This document shows positions 1-18,494 of a DNA stretch of 64,000 nt, piece after piece (within the stretch, counting starts at the first letter, position 1; each line of letters starts with the position of its first letter). The stretch spans positions 310,001-374,000 of the forward strand of contig LSRY02000052.1 of NCBI GenBank assembly GCA_001643675.2. Reading direction: 5' to 3'. The position numbers and the translations under genes are program-made. The notes under the pieces were generated by a model. It was not told the DNA's origin, did not search any database, and worked only from the letters and a program-made list of their open reading frames with translations. This stretch comes from Monocercomonoides exilis (lineage: Eukaryota > Preaxostyla > Oxymonadida > Polymastigidae).

Positions 1-340
1 GCAAAGATCTACCAGAAGCTCTTCATTCTTCACTTCTTTCTATTTATCTTCTCAGATAATAACACTTGAATTCTTTGCACAACGAAAAATCTGAAAACCT
101 GTAACTCCAAGCGCCTATCAGTACTTTGAAATATCACATGTTTTTCAATCGGACAAGTACATTTTCCTATAGCATTTCCTTTTCTTCAATCATTTTATCT
201 TCTTCATTGGACAGCATTTCGTCGAAAGAGATAACAAATTCTTATTTTCCATTTGAAACATCATTTCATTCATCTCCAGAACTTTCTGTTACTGTTCTTC
301 CTCATCTTAATCCTCAAGTTCAGATAACAATTTGAAAAAA
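1..340 (+). other. Ser-rich open frame at left edge, uncertain
   Basis: An open frame at 126-335 is rich in Ser, Phe and Ile and has no ATG start. A second Ser/Phe-rich frame runs through 2-100. The local base mix is less AT-rich than the spacer to its right, so this could be the 3' end of a gene entering from outside the window. I recognise no domain and cannot fix splice sites, so it may be chance. Confidence 0.15.
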
Positions 341-736
341 AAACAAAAATGAAGAGATGCAATCCTCAAAATACGAAAATACCAATAACTTCAAACCATT
401 GCATTTCTCCATGGAGATACTTCTTGAATTGCTATTTGAACATCTCAATAAGAAAATAATGCTTTTTTGAATCTTTCATATTATTTTCGAATATGCAAGA
501 ATAAAAAACATCAACGAAAAATAAAAAATTGTACTGTTAAAGAATAATCAAATTTTATACCATTCTGCTATGATTTTGTATAACAGACAAAGTATTCAAA
601 ACAAAAAATTGTTTTCATAGACATTTTTTGCAATTATGGATGTCATGATCATATGTTGTTTTTATTTGTGAAAGAAAAATTTATTTGCATTCGAAAAATA
701 AAATAATATTATTGAAGCTTATTTGAAATTGACAAT

Positions 737-769
<33 letters not shown>

Positions 770-2187
770 CGGTGACCGACAGTAACAAAAATTCGCTTGT
801 CGTGTCGCACAGGTCTAATTTCAAAGTAACATTTATGAATTTCAAAATTTTCAAAAAATTTCACAATTACACAAAAATTGTGCAATTCATCTATTGAAAA
901 AATATAATATATTCATCACTTTCCTACACTCAGCCAGTGACCAATTAATCACAACAATTTTTAATAAAAAAATACTCAATAATAATAATTACGAACAAAC
1001 TGTTTAACAATTTTGAATAATAAGTTATCCAAATTACAAAAATAAATGGTTCATCTTGAGATGAAATATATTTTAACAAAATTCAAAAACTATTTAATAA
1101 TTGGAAAATTATTTGAAAAGTTTTAGCTTTTAGTGGGGTGTTGATTTTTCAAAGGATTTTATTCTTTGGTAAAAAAAGTTTTTATTTAGAAAAAAAAATG
1201 AAAGATAATTGTTACAAAAAATCGATGTTTTTGATAATTATTTGATAATATTTTATTTCGGTAGTCAAACACCTTTTCAATGTCAATTTTAAAAATATTC
1301 TATTCTCATTTGGGAATAGAAATTTGTGAGGAAAAAAATATGGCTTTAATAATAAACACCCAATTTGTTTCAAAAAAAAAAGAAAGAGAAAATCCGGAGG
1401 ATGAAGAATATTTTTAAATATCTACCTTTTTAAAAAGCTGTTGATTGAATTTTTTGCAGTGAAACAGTATTTCGAAACAAATTTGAATGTTCATGTTTTT
1501 TTATTTCATATTTTTTATTCAAATCATTAACGATTGAGTTTTTTTTTTAGAAATAATATAAGATGGTTTCTATGAAAAATTTCGAACTCTATGAGTCACA
1601 CTTTACCGTTGTTTAGAAAGAATAAATAAAACAAAATTAACTTTATCATTTTGTAATTCATTCATTTAATTATAAAAAGAAAAAGAAAAAGCAAAGACAA
1701 ATTAATTGAACCAAAGTTCATAACATACAAAATACATCCTGAACGCATACAATCCAAAACAAATGACCAAATTACAGCTATTTTATCAAAGATAAAATAT
1801 TTGTTTTGATCTGAACTTCAAAATTCACACAAATAAAAAAATAAGTAATATTTGAAATGAAAAATGCGTGACAATTAAATGTGTATGAAATTACCAAAAG
1901 ACAGAAATGAGTTTGAACCCATTGAAATTATGAAACGAACAATGCTAAGCAGACCTCTTTAAGAAAAATGTGAATGAAAACTGACATGTACAAATAAGAG
2001 TTGATTAAACCATATACGAATTGAAAAGCCAATATTTGTAAATCCAAAATTGAATATATTCGCTTATAAAGGATTGCGTTGCTTTAACAGAAAACAAACA
2101 CAATCAAAATAAAAATATTGCAAAAATACAATGAGCACATTCAATGGCTGCTTGCTATCGTTCCATTCAAAGCATTTTACCATCAAA
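341..2187. other. AT-rich spacer
   Basis: I see no convincing gene here: frames are short, dominated by Phe/Asn/Lys/Ile codons and closed by frequent stops. It lies downstream of the P5B ATPase gene, so its right end probably holds that gene's 3' UTR. A 30-T run sits at 740-769. Confidence 0.5.
740..769. repeat. poly-T tract (30 T)
   Basis: This is an uninterrupted run of 30 T immediately followed by the GC-containing stretch cggtgaccgacag. It resembles the other long A/T homopolymers of this window. No target-site duplication or retroposed gene is visible beside it. Confidence 0.9.
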
Positions 2188-5100
2188 CTAAGCCATGCAT
2201 TCGTTCCCCTTTTTATACATTTCATTAACTAGAGCATAAAAAGGCTTTCTATACACCAAATGCACAACTTCTTCATCAACTGTGTTGCCTTCCATTCCAT
2301 CGCTGCTGTTGATGGCAGAGAAGTTCCGTGCAGCAACAGCTGAATTGTCAAGTGAATACTGAGGTGAATAACTATTTTGAACTTTCACTTTCTTTTTGAC
2401 AACTTTTGGTCTGATCTTCGAGTTTCTGTGGAACTTTCTGTAGATGCGCTTGGGGAGATTAGACTGGCAAACTCCATATTCAAAAATACCCAGAGCCAAA
2501 ATAGAAGCGAAGAAGGCGATGACATAATACATGTATATTTTGAAGTCATGCAGCTTCTTCATCTGCAGAAAATCAATCAGCCACGGGATGTCTTGAACAA
2601 CCAGAAAGACAGTCACTATCAACACAAATATCAGAGCAATCGTGTACAAAACATTCTTGAAAAACGGCTCCAAAAACGGATCGTACAAATTGATGATGAA
2701 AGCGCTGCCGAAGTAAGACAAGAGTGAAGCCAGAAACACTGTGGTGACTTCGTACGACTGTATTCTCGCCAAGTTGTCTGCTCCTATCTCCAGCTTAGCT
2801 GGTGGCAGTGGCACATACTCCTTGCAGCTGGCCATCACAGGAAGAGACAGGCCCATCACAGCCGCGCTCACGATGATGTGCAGAAAGAGTGAAGAAATGA
2901 CGGGATAAGACACAAGTGCACCAGGTGGTGAGCGGCGTGTGAGTTTTTTCCCTGCCCGTGAGTAGCCCATTGTGAAGAGAACAGGCAGTGTCATCAGGAT
3001 GTCGATGATAAGCCAGTCAAAGTCAGACAGGATGGTGTTGTAGGCAATGAGAATGGCAGTCGACACAAACTGGATCATGGCAAACGAGCATGTCGCTTTG
3101 AAGGAATGGAACGAAGAGGACAGAGCTCCTCTCCCTTCCAGAATCAGCTGCTCCACACATTCGATCGTGTTCACTTTTGAAGTGAAAGGAGCAGCAATTG
3201 AAGCTTCCACCTCTGACAGCGACACTCCAACATGTGCAGCCTTCAGAGCAGCACAGTCATTTGCTCCATCACCGCACATCCCTGTGATGTATCCCATGTC
3301 TGAAATCGTCTCCACCAAATGCGCTTTGTCTTCAGGCGCCATCCTTGCAAACACAGAACCCAACATGCAGACCTTCTCAAACATTGATGTGGCAGTCGGT
3401 CTGTATGTGAGGTTCGTCTCCATCTTCGGCTTGTTTGTGTCGCTTCCCTTTAATCGCTGATAGTCGTTATACATCTTTCTGAAAGCACTGCCAGTCACAG
3501 CCAGAAAGTATGCACTGCGCGGCAGGGCGACTCCTGTCTTTTTCTTGCTCACTTTTGAATAGCCTGTGGATTGCACTGACATGCTGGGCATAAACGACGA
3601 GGGCAGCTCAAAGTTGGAGCAGTACATGGCTGCCCAGGGCCCTCCTCTCCATTCCTCAAAGGGATCCACCTTCTGCAGGCTCAAGTCACTGGTTGAGCAT
3701 GCTGAAAAGACTGGTGAGGCTGGAAGTGATCTGTTTGAAGAGGACGAACTCTGTGCATCTGATGACAATGACACAAAAGAAGGAGAAGGAGATTCACCTG
3801 GTGCTGTGTGTGGGTTGATTCCTGACTGCTCGTTGGCACCAGCAGCCAAAGAGGACGCAGAAGCCATGTTGAATGTATCGTCGTATGGAAGATCGCCTTC
3901 CACCACAGATGGCACAATTGGTCCATGCTGATATGTCTCACAACGCACTGGCTCGAGTGTCAGGGGATCGAGTGTCCATTCAGGGAACTCGTTGGACTTC
4001 CACGTCACATTCCCTTCTTTGTCCAGCTCTGCCAAGAAAACAGGATGCACCAGGGCTGGCTGATCTCGGGCAATCGAATCTTCGCTTGCAACTGAAGGTG
4101 AATAAAGCGGAGAAATTGATCTGGATGACAGGTTGTCAAAGGACAGTTCTCGAGAGATAAACCGTTCGGAATTGCTCTCATCGAAGTTTTCGTTGTGATT
4201 GTAAACATGCACAGGCTTTTCTGACTGGACAGGAGAAGGTGAAGATGAAGGCGATGGTGATGGTGACAGCTTCCTCGATTTTTTCCTCGGATCTGAATCT
4301 GCATCGCTTCCCTGTGTGTCTTCAGGCGTTGGAATGATGGAGCACTCACGAGCCACTTGGATGGCAGTCAGTGGGTTATCTCCAGTTATCATCAGTGTCC
4401 GGATGCTGGCTTCCTTCAAGCGGTGGATAGCTGCAGGAGTGGAAGGCTTCAGCTTGTTTTCCATGATGAAGAATCCCAAAAATGTGAGGTCTTTCTCCAC
4501 TTCTTCTCTCTGCACCGTTTGCACCCACTCATAGTCCTTCATCGGCAGCACACGATGACCCAATGCCAACACTCTCAGTCCTTTCTGTGTGTGTTCTTTG
4601 AGCTGCGCCTGATAGTCGTGTGGAATTGACTCAGGCACGCAAAGTGTGAGAATCACTTCTGGAGAGCCCTTTGTGAACACCTCGAGCGACGACGAAGGCA
4701 CAGTCGGAAAGCCAGACTGGTTAGCCGATGCCAGCAGAGCAGGAGCAGCTTCATTGCGGTGCACAATCACAGACATCCGCTGCAGTGCAGCTGAGAAGTC
4801 CAGCCGGCGCAGCACTCCAATCAGCACCTTTGGAACATCTCCAGGGGAATCTGCAGGCTCCTCGTGTGGTTCAGCTAAAAGGGCAGTGGTGGAAGTGGCA
4901 GAACTGTCAGAATTGACACTGGAGTCAGATGAGAACGAGGAAGATGCAGAACGAGTTGTGTGCTCTCTGCCATGTGACTGAGATTGAGGCTGTCCTTGTT
5001 GATGTTGTGAGTTCTCTTGTTGAGGTCTCTTGGGTTTGCGTCTGTGTGCGGGCGGATGGAAGATGCAGTCGTAATGCGAGGACAGCGGAGTCGGTGTAAC

Positions 5101-7511
5101 CCACTCGCGAATTGCATCGTCCACAGACACAACACCAAAAGTCGCTGGATTGTAAGGCTTCCCATTGATGGAGGAAGAGGAAGAGGAAGATGCAGAAGCT
5201 GAACTGTCTGAACCAGAAAGCGTTTCAGATGGCTTTTTCAGTGATGAAGATTCAGAAGCTGAGGAAGCGCAGACCTTGTCGATTGTATTGTTTCCATTCT
5301 GCTCTTCTTCTTCGTCCTCATCTGTCTTCGATGGTAAATACGTGTCTGCTTTCTCCTTCATTGCCCACTCCGTGTATTCAAACATCTTCACGTCCAATGG
5401 GTCACCAACATTCACCCCATCAACTGTGGCAACAGAGTGGCAGCAGGCAAGCCCTGTGACCAGATCGTCGTGGTGTCTCAGTGCTGTGAGGTCGCTTTCG
5501 AGTGAGGAGAAATAGCAGCTGTGTCCATCACCTGGTGGCCCTGCATCACCAGAGTTGTTGTTGTTATTGATGCTGCTGGCAGAAGGGTTATTTGGAGAGA
5601 GAATGAAGTGAGGCTCCTGGTTAGGTTTGACAACAGACAGCTGCTCGACAGACGGGATGGCGCTGCTGGTGGAGTGCTGGAGCGGAGATGACTGCACAGG
5701 CGAGGGATTCGGAGAGGCCGATGTTCTGTTTGCAGAAGGCGTCACATTCGCAGCTGTAGATGGATTGGCGAGGGTGGCGCGGCGGAGGCTGTGGTGTCCG
5801 GCTGGCTGAACGCCCAGCACAGAAAGGTTCTCTTCTGTGAGGGTGCCTGTCTTGTCGAAGCACATCACCTTCACTTTTCCAGCGACATTCACACGCTGCG
5901 GAGAAATGCAGAAGATCTTCTTCTTCTTCAGCCGGGCCAGTGCGTATGCAGAGCCTGCTGACATGACAGCTGGGAGCGTGGGAGGCACAGCAATCGTCAC
6001 CAAATCACCAGCGCGGAGGATTATGTCTTTGAAGGGCGTGTTGTATGACGTCTGGATGATGGCGTTGGCGACGAAGCCGGTGAAGGCGATGCACGCCATC
6101 ACCCCGATGAACTTGAAGGAATCTTCGTAGAATTTGAATTTAGTCGGCTTCGGGAACAGGATGGACCGCACAAGCTGTCCTTTTGCAGTGGAGAAGGCAG
6201 TGCGGATGGCAATGCAGACAGGCGTTGCAGTTGTCGACTGCACAGGCACAGCACCAGCACTCATTGACATCGAGCTTGACGACTGAGACGAAGAATCAGC
6301 AGAAGCTGCGGGACGATAAGGGACTTTGCCTGCAGAGCGGGCGCTGATCACTTGTGTGCCTCCGAACAAGATGCACGATTTGTCTCGCTCCAAATCAAGC
6401 ACATTAAGTGGACTGACCGACGATTTCACTTCTGAAATGCGCTCTTCTTCCATTGCTTCAACATCTTAATACATCCAGAAATAAAAAATAGATATTCATA
6501 AAGTGTCAAGACATTTAAAACTGATCACAAAAGTTAAATAATGAAACCTGCTAATGAATTTTGATTTTCTCTCATTCTATCAATTTCTGCCATGGCCTGA
6601 GCTGCCTCTCCTCGAGGGTCCACATGGGGAATTGAATTCTTAATAACAGGCACGCTTTCTCCGGTCAGCATTGTTTCATTCATAATACTTGTTCCATTTA
6701 TTAAAAGTGCATCACAAGGCATTGTCATTCCGTTTTTCACTTCAAACACGTCTCCTGGAACTAAGTCTTTCGAACTGATAAGTTTAGGTTTTTGCCCTCT
6801 GCGATGAACCTTAACTGAGCACTCAAAACGTGTCATATCTCTCAAATTACGCATATTTGCACGCGTTTGCACAATGGTTATGATTACAGAGAACAATGTA
6901 ATGACAGCAATCAAGGCGGCATAGTAGTAGTACACAAATAAGCACCATATAACAATACTGAAAATCTGAAATACAATGAACGGATGAAGTCCTTCGTCCA
7001 AAACAAGCTTATATAATGGTTTCATCTTTACTTCAATACTATTTTCCCCATTAAGTGCCCGCAATCTCTTATACCCCGATTCAGATACTCCCTTTGCCAT
7101 AACATTTTCATAGTAGAAAAACGGCTTTGCTGGATCAAACCGTACAGGAACAAATTTCGAGCATGTATCATCAAAAGTAAATGGAATGTGCTTATACTCA
7201 AACATGTTGATCGTTTTCCCTCCTCCCACATATGTTTTGCGATCGCAAGTATGACAATTTTTGAACTCATCTGTTACGATAACTTTGGTGCATCGAGAAG
7301 CAGGGCATTTCCGATAATTCATAATAACGTAAATCCTATTGAACCAGTTACAGACAAGCGGAAGAATACCCGCTGTCAGTATAGTACATATTACGAAAAA
7401 GAATCTCCTGACTTTTGAAAGTTCACGAAATTCAATAGACTTTACAACTTCATCATCAAATGTTATGAATTCATCTTTTTGACTCTTATAGGAATTTTGC
7501 GCTTTTCGCAT
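2188..7511 (-). CDS. P5B-type (ATP13A family) P-type ATPase, two exons
   Basis: Exons are 7511-6548 and 6464-2188, with an 83-nt GTTTCA...TTAAG intron; the product is 1746 aa. ATG 7511 has an upstream in-frame TAA. Visible motifs are the actuator TGES (LTGESVPV, about residue 285), the membrane motif PPTLP (482-486) typical of P5B pumps, DKTGT with phosphorylated Asp525, KGSPE (920-924), TGDNP (1015) and GDGAND (about 1390), then six predicted C-terminal helices. P5B pumps act on late endosomal/lysosomal membranes; several move polyamines, but the substrate here is inferred only. The protein is longer than the usual ~1200 aa because of Ser/Pro/Gln-rich insertions: about 540-640 and 690-860, either side of a conserved block (CHS...GDPLDVKMFE), and about 1030-1330. 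All catalytic motifs remain, so it should be active. Confidence 0.95.
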
Positions 7512-7743
7512 TAAACCCAGAAATCTATTAAATTATGTGGAAATAAAATATTCTTTTGCGAAATATTGAAGCTTAACACATACAATTTACTGAGTTTCTA
7601 TTCTGATCTTTCCGATCAATAATTAATATTTTTCGGAAATTTACCAATTATTATCAAACAGCGATAACAAATTTGAATATCAGTATCTAATATCTCATAA
7701 CATTACATATATTTTTTTGAAGAAGGAAGTTTCCATTATTACA

Positions 7744-7980
7744 ATGAAAAAAGTTGAGCCGGAACATTTAAACTCTTTTTCACATGTTGAAGAAGAAGAA
7801 CGAATTACAAAAATAAATCAAATGATGAGTGATTCGCTGAATTACCTCAGAAAACATATACAGTATCGTAAATTCTTTTTGAAAACAAAAACTGTAAAGA
7901 ATCAATGTTTCTCTAAATTCAACCTAACTGAAATAATTTTTATTGCTTCAATCTTTTCTTCTTTTTTTGGAACAGCATAA
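7744..7980 (+). CDS. small hypothetical ORF, possibly spliced
   Basis: An ATG at 7744 opens 78 residues that begin with a charged, helix-prone stretch (VEEEERITKINQMMSDSLNY). After about residue 40 the composition becomes intron-like. A GTATCG site at 7869 and a ...GGAACAG site at about 7973 would give a spliced 44-residue product instead. It faces away from the P5B ATPase, with 232 bp between the start codons. I do not recognise it; it could be a small genuine gene or chance. Confidence 0.3.
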   Translation: MKKVEPEHLNSFSHVEEEERITKINQMMSDSLNYLRKHIQYRKFFLKTKTVKNQCFSKFNLTEIIFIASIFSSFFGTA

Positions 7981-8017
7981 GCAATGCATAAAAGACTTGA
8001 AAAAAGTGCAATTAAAT

Positions 8018-10483
8018 TCAATGAATTTGAGTGTTTTTCGAATCTTTAATTTTTGATTCATTTTCTGTTTGAACTTTTGATCCCTCAAGATTAATAGGTG
8101 GATAAAGCGAATAATCTGAAGGGAATTTTGGATGATGAGGATGTGCCAATGGATAGTTAGGCTGTTTACTCATCACATACGGAGGAGGCAGAACAGAAGG
8201 ATGAAGCTGAAGAACTGGTCTAATTGGAACAGACAAACTATTACTCGAAACTTGTCGTTGTGTGTTGCTCATTGAACGTGGAGCAGTTTGAAATGCATTC
8301 AATGCTGGTGGGGATGTTAAACGTGGGTTTGATAAGAAAGGATAAGATGGATTTAACTGTTGAGAAGAAAATGAAGGGGCAGGAGGATTTGAAATAAATG
8401 GAGGAATTTGAATGTGCTGATATATTAAAGGATGTGAAGGATTAGAAACTGATTGATGAATTTGCGGTGGTGGTGGCATGAAAAGGCGAGGCGCCTGGAA
8501 CAAGGGTGGCTGCGTTGGTAACAATAATATTGAATTTTTTGGGTCATGTGGCTGAACAATATGTCTGTATCGTTTTTTTAAACGCGGTTTTTTGAATGTT
8601 TTTCTTCGAAGTGGTATCAAACCAGTTGCAGGTGAAATAAGAGGAGGCTGAGAAAACAATGGAGGAACGAGCTGAAGAGACGAGAAATACGAAAATGAGG
8701 TTGAAATGACAGTGTTTGAGACATCGTCCAAAGAAGAAGAAGATTTATCTGATTGATGACACGAGCTTGAATCATCTTCATTGCTGCTTTGGATTGTTTG
8801 CTCTTTTGTTTGAGCACCCTTTGAATTGTATGCAATAGCTTCCTTTTCGCATTCATCAGTGCTCCATTCACTTTCAAATAAAAACATTTCATTTGCAAAT
8901 GCTTCTTTGTATTTTTTCTTCTGCTCAATCTTCTCCTTCTCAATCAAATACTTGTCGAGGTTTGTATAACCAGCTTTCTTTTCCTGTCTCTCCATTTTTT
9001 CCTTTTTCAGCACAATATCTCTGGTTAGTTCTTCCAAGCTCTCATTTTCTTCAGGTGAGTCAATAACTTGATAAAGCCTTCCCTGCATTTCTTCAATCGT
9101 CTCTTCTTCATTGAGCACATCTTCTGTTTGCTTTGAAGCATCAAGTTTGGACTTCGCAATCACTTTTTCCTTTGCTTTTTCCCACATCTCTTTCTCTTCC
9201 TCATCTTTAATCCAGGGCTTTTCTGGCCAAGCACCATAAGTCTTCATAAAGTTCTTTGCCTGCTTTATTTCTTTTTTGACCAACTTCTTCCACTCTTTCT
9301 CGTTCTTCTTCAGTTCACTTGTAACGCTTTCATCTTCTCCGTTAAACTCCTCTCTATCCATCTCGCCTTCCTCTTCCAGAAGCCTCATCTGATATTCATC
9401 CAGCGCCTCTTGCTCATGCAACAACTTGTCCTCCTCTTCTCTCCACTCTTCATAAAGCTCCAGAGAACGCTTAGAAATCACAGCGCTCTGACGACTTCCA
9501 GCGAGTACTGCCTCAACATCAGGAGCAAATTCAATTTGGCCATGCGCACCCGGTTGCCAGTGCGCAATATTATCCAGAACTTCACCGTTGCAACAATCAT
9601 AATAAGCATCAACGCATTCATCGCAAGATTTTTGCCTTGCAGAAGTGAAGGAATGATTTGAAGAATGCGAAAAAAATGTATCAGAAAATTCTTTTGGCTC
9701 GGAAATTGGTAGAGCAGAACAAGGTGTCATTGATTCTAAATGTACCGGTAACTCTTCTTGCATTGGGTCAAATTGCTGTTCTTCTTGCTTTTCGATAAAT
9801 GAACCATTCATTTTTGATGTTAACTGCATAGAATCTGTTCTTGAATGATCTTTTATTTCACGAATCTGTGAAAGTATGTCAAGAATAAACTGCGGACCAA
9901 TGCATTCGTTCACCTCAGTATCTGCAATGTGCTCACTCTTTATTAGAGGAGGCTGGTAGGATTGGTCTGTTGAATCTCCAACACACAACTGAGAATTATT
10001 CATATCAGAAGTTTTTGAAGTTAACAGTTTATCTTCCAATCTTTGTTTGTCAGTTTCATTATGTCCATCTGCAGATTTAAAACCAATAGATAAAATTTGA
10101 GGAAAAGTCGATTCAATTTTCGAATCTGATGTTGAACTTGTCGAATTTTCGTTTGTGAATAAATTCGAAGGCGCATCATGCTTTCGCAAATAAAAAGCAT
10201 ATTGACGTTTTGACAGCTCAATTTTAGAATTAAAATCTTCATTTTCTTGTGAGGAGCTCTTTGTTTTAACTTCAGAAGAATCATCAGGAAATATTGAGCG
10301 ACAAGTTCTTTCTTCGAAGCTATTAAAATCAGAATCATTATGACCTGGCTTAAATTCATTTGATATGCAATAACTTGATCTCTTAAATGGAGTTTGAGTT
10401 GTTTTCGATGATAAATCAGTAAAATTATCACGATATTGAGAACTAAAATACAACGAAGATAATGCTGTTCTGGCAAAAGTCAT
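8018..10483 (-). CDS. coiled-coil, Pro-rich-tailed protein of unknown function
   Basis: This is a single-exon gene of 821 aa from ATG 10483. Residues 1-280 are Ser/Thr/Asp-rich and look disordered. A short Cys cluster follows (CDECVDAYYDCC, near 290). A highly charged Glu/Lys region around 340-560 should form helix or coiled coil, and contains a less repetitive patch (FMKTYGAWPEKPW, about 415) that may be the conserved core. The last ~200 residues are Pro/Gln/Ser-rich with many PPL, PPF and NPS pieces, as in scaffolds that bind SH3, WW or EVH1-type domains. I recognise no family and no catalytic motif. Confidence 0.8.
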   Translation of the reverse strand: MTFARTALSSLYFSSQYRDNFTDLSSKTTQTPFKRSSYCISNEFKPGHNDSDFNSFEERTCRSIFPDDSSEVKTKSSSQENEDFNSKIELSKRQYAFYLRKHDAPSNLFTNENSTSSTSDSKIESTFPQILSIGFKSADGHNETDKQRLEDKLLTSKTSDMNNSQLCVGDSTDQSYQPPLIKSEHIADTEVNECIGPQFILDILSQIREIKDHSRTDSMQLTSKMNGSFIEKQEEQQFDPMQEELPVHLESMTPCSALPISEPKEFSDTFFSHSSNHSFTSARQKSCDECVDAYYDCCNGEVLDNIAHWQPGAHGQIEFAPDVEAVLAGSRQSAVISKRSLELYEEWREEEDKLLHEQEALDEYQMRLLEEEGEMDREEFNGEDESVTSELKKNEKEWKKLVKKEIKQAKNFMKTYGAWPEKPWIKDEEEKEMWEKAKEKVIAKSKLDASKQTEDVLNEEETIEEMQGRLYQVIDSPEENESLEELTRDIVLKKEKMERQEKKAGYTNLDKYLIEKEKIEQKKKYKEAFANEMFLFESEWSTDECEKEAIAYNSKGAQTKEQTIQSSNEDDSSSCHQSDKSSSSLDDVSNTVISTSFSYFSSLQLVPPLFSQPPLISPATGLIPLRRKTFKKPRLKKRYRHIVQPHDPKNSILLLPTQPPLFQAPRLFMPPPPQIHQSVSNPSHPLIYQHIQIPPFISNPPAPSFSSQQLNPSYPFLSNPRLTSPPALNAFQTAPRSMSNTQRQVSSNSLSVPIRPVLQLHPSVLPPPYVMSKQPNYPLAHPHHPKFPSDYSLYPPINLEGSKVQTENESKIKDSKNTQIH

Positions 10484-10949
10484 CACATTTAAACTTATTA
10501 ATGCGTTTTGCTTTCAGAATCTTTTGAAATGCTTATCTTTTCACAAAATGAAAAATAACTTAAAGATTATTGGTAAATAATATTACTTTATTGATCGAAT
10601 ATTTCTAAACAAAACCCTCTTTGATTTATTGTTTTTAATTGTTTCAACACCTATATACAGGCTGTAAAGCTCCTTAGGTTATAATGAAAATTCATTGAAA
10701 AATAGAAAAATTGCATTTAGCTTGAAAGTTAACAAAAATTTTCAATTAAAGCATTGAACAAAATAATAAACAAAAATTGTTTGAAAGAATTAAAAAAAAA
10801 AAAAAAGACAATTGGAAGCTACACCATTGTATTCATAGAAGTATTACGCAATGATGAGAGTATTAATAACCAGTGAAAAAGTATCTTATTCAACTCTCGT
10901 CAAATATCATTTATGCAAAAAAGGTTGGAAAAATTCATTTCAATGATAG
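10484..10949. other. AT-rich spacer
   Basis: No gene is seen. The stretch holds a short poly-A run near 10793-10805 and frequent stops in all frames. It should contain the promoter and 5' UTR of the 821-aa protein gene to its left. Confidence 0.4.
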
Positions 10950-11114
10950 TTAAGCAATTGAGAATAAAGCTCCAACTTTAGAAATGCCGCATTTTACTAG
11001 ATGTAACAAAAAATGGCTTTCTTCACCAAACCAATTTGTGGATAAAGTTTCTTCATCAAAATCATTTTCCAAAATTATTGTTATCGTATCATAAGCAAAC
11101 TCACTTTCTTCCAT
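10950..11114 (-). CDS. small hypothetical ORF (54 aa) or terminal exon
   Basis: From ATG 11114 a 54-residue frame runs to a TAA at 10950. It is protein-like: an acidic start, then hydrophobic and aromatic residues in a non-repetitive order (STNWFGEESHFLLHLVKCG). It begins only 40 bp past the stop of the LRR gene on the same strand. It may be an independent small gene or an alternative terminal exon of the LRR gene. An AAG|ATG at its start would also fit a 3' splice site. No family is recognised. Confidence 0.35.
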   Translation of the reverse strand: MEESEFAYDTITIILENDFDEETLSTNWFGEESHFLLHLVKCGISKVGALFSIA

Positions 11115-11154
11115 CTTATTCACGAATATTTCAAAAATCAATTGAATTGACGAT

Positions 11155-17700
<6,546 letters not shown>

Positions 17701-17887
17701 AAATTTGTATTACTTCATGAATAATGAAAAATTCTTTAAACTGGTTATATTTTCAATAAATTATAATGGTTATTTCTGTGAAAACAGCATAATGGAGACA
17801 TTGATCAGATTTTTAAATTAAATTGGTGTGAATAATTTATTTTCTTTGTTCAGAAAGCAATAAAAATTTCTTTACTTTAAATAGAAA

Positions 17888-18494
17888 ATGGCTGCAAAAA
17901 AGGAAAGAAATTTGGCAGATGAAATATTTTATTCTGAACGTGTACACGATGATTATTATGAATATCGGTATTATTTCTTTTTTGGAAGTGATTGTTTTAT
18001 TATAATTGATTTTATTGTTTAAATATACAATTTGTTAACGAAATACTGTTTAGTCATGTTATTCTACCAAAAGAACTTGCAGAAAAAGGTTAATAACTTT
18101 TTTTTGTTATTGATTAATATTTTTGCTTGATTTTAGTTCCTAAAGATCATTTTATGACAGAAGAGGAATGGAGGAGGCTTGGGATTTGTCAGTCAGTTGG
18201 GTATGATTTGTTTTAATATCTTATATTTCATTCTTCATTTTTTTTATATAGATGGGTTTGCCTGCTGTTTTTCGAGTGATAGTCCATTTTTTTATCATTT
18301 TTTTTATTGTTTCTTTTCTTTCTGGATTAATGTTTTACCGAACATTTTGATTTAACAACAGGGTATGAGGCTTTTATTTTTATAAAATTTAATTTATTAA
18401 CTTTTATTAACTTATCTCCAAAGAACATTTTGACATGCATCCCCCAGAACCTCACATCATTCTATTTCGAAGACCTCTTCCAAAGCCTAATTGA
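17888..18494 (+). CDS. CKS1: CKS1/Suc1-type cyclin-dependent kinase regulatory subunit
   Basis: Exons are 17888-17967, 18054-18088, 18137-18200, a 4-5 nt micro-exon at 18252, and 18424-18494; the product is about 84 aa, the family's normal size. The signature is unmistakable: IFYSERVHDDYYEYRHVILP, the hinge region, EEWRRLGICQSVGWEHFDMH, then PEPHIILFRRPLPKP. CKS binds CDKs and phosphorylated substrates. Anion-site residues (Arg in EYRHV, and QS...W) are present. GWEH matches fission yeast Suc1 rather than the GWVH of animal CKS1. The last junction is odd: canonical GT at 18256 and AG at 18423 leave the frame one base short, so the exact boundary or the sequence there is uncertain. It is the head-to-head neighbour of the LRR gene. 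Confidence 0.93.

Noticed and set aside
740-769. Homopolymer tracts as LTR or LINE ends
   Set aside because: No flanking target-site duplication, primer-binding site or reverse-transcriptase frame is visible near any of them.
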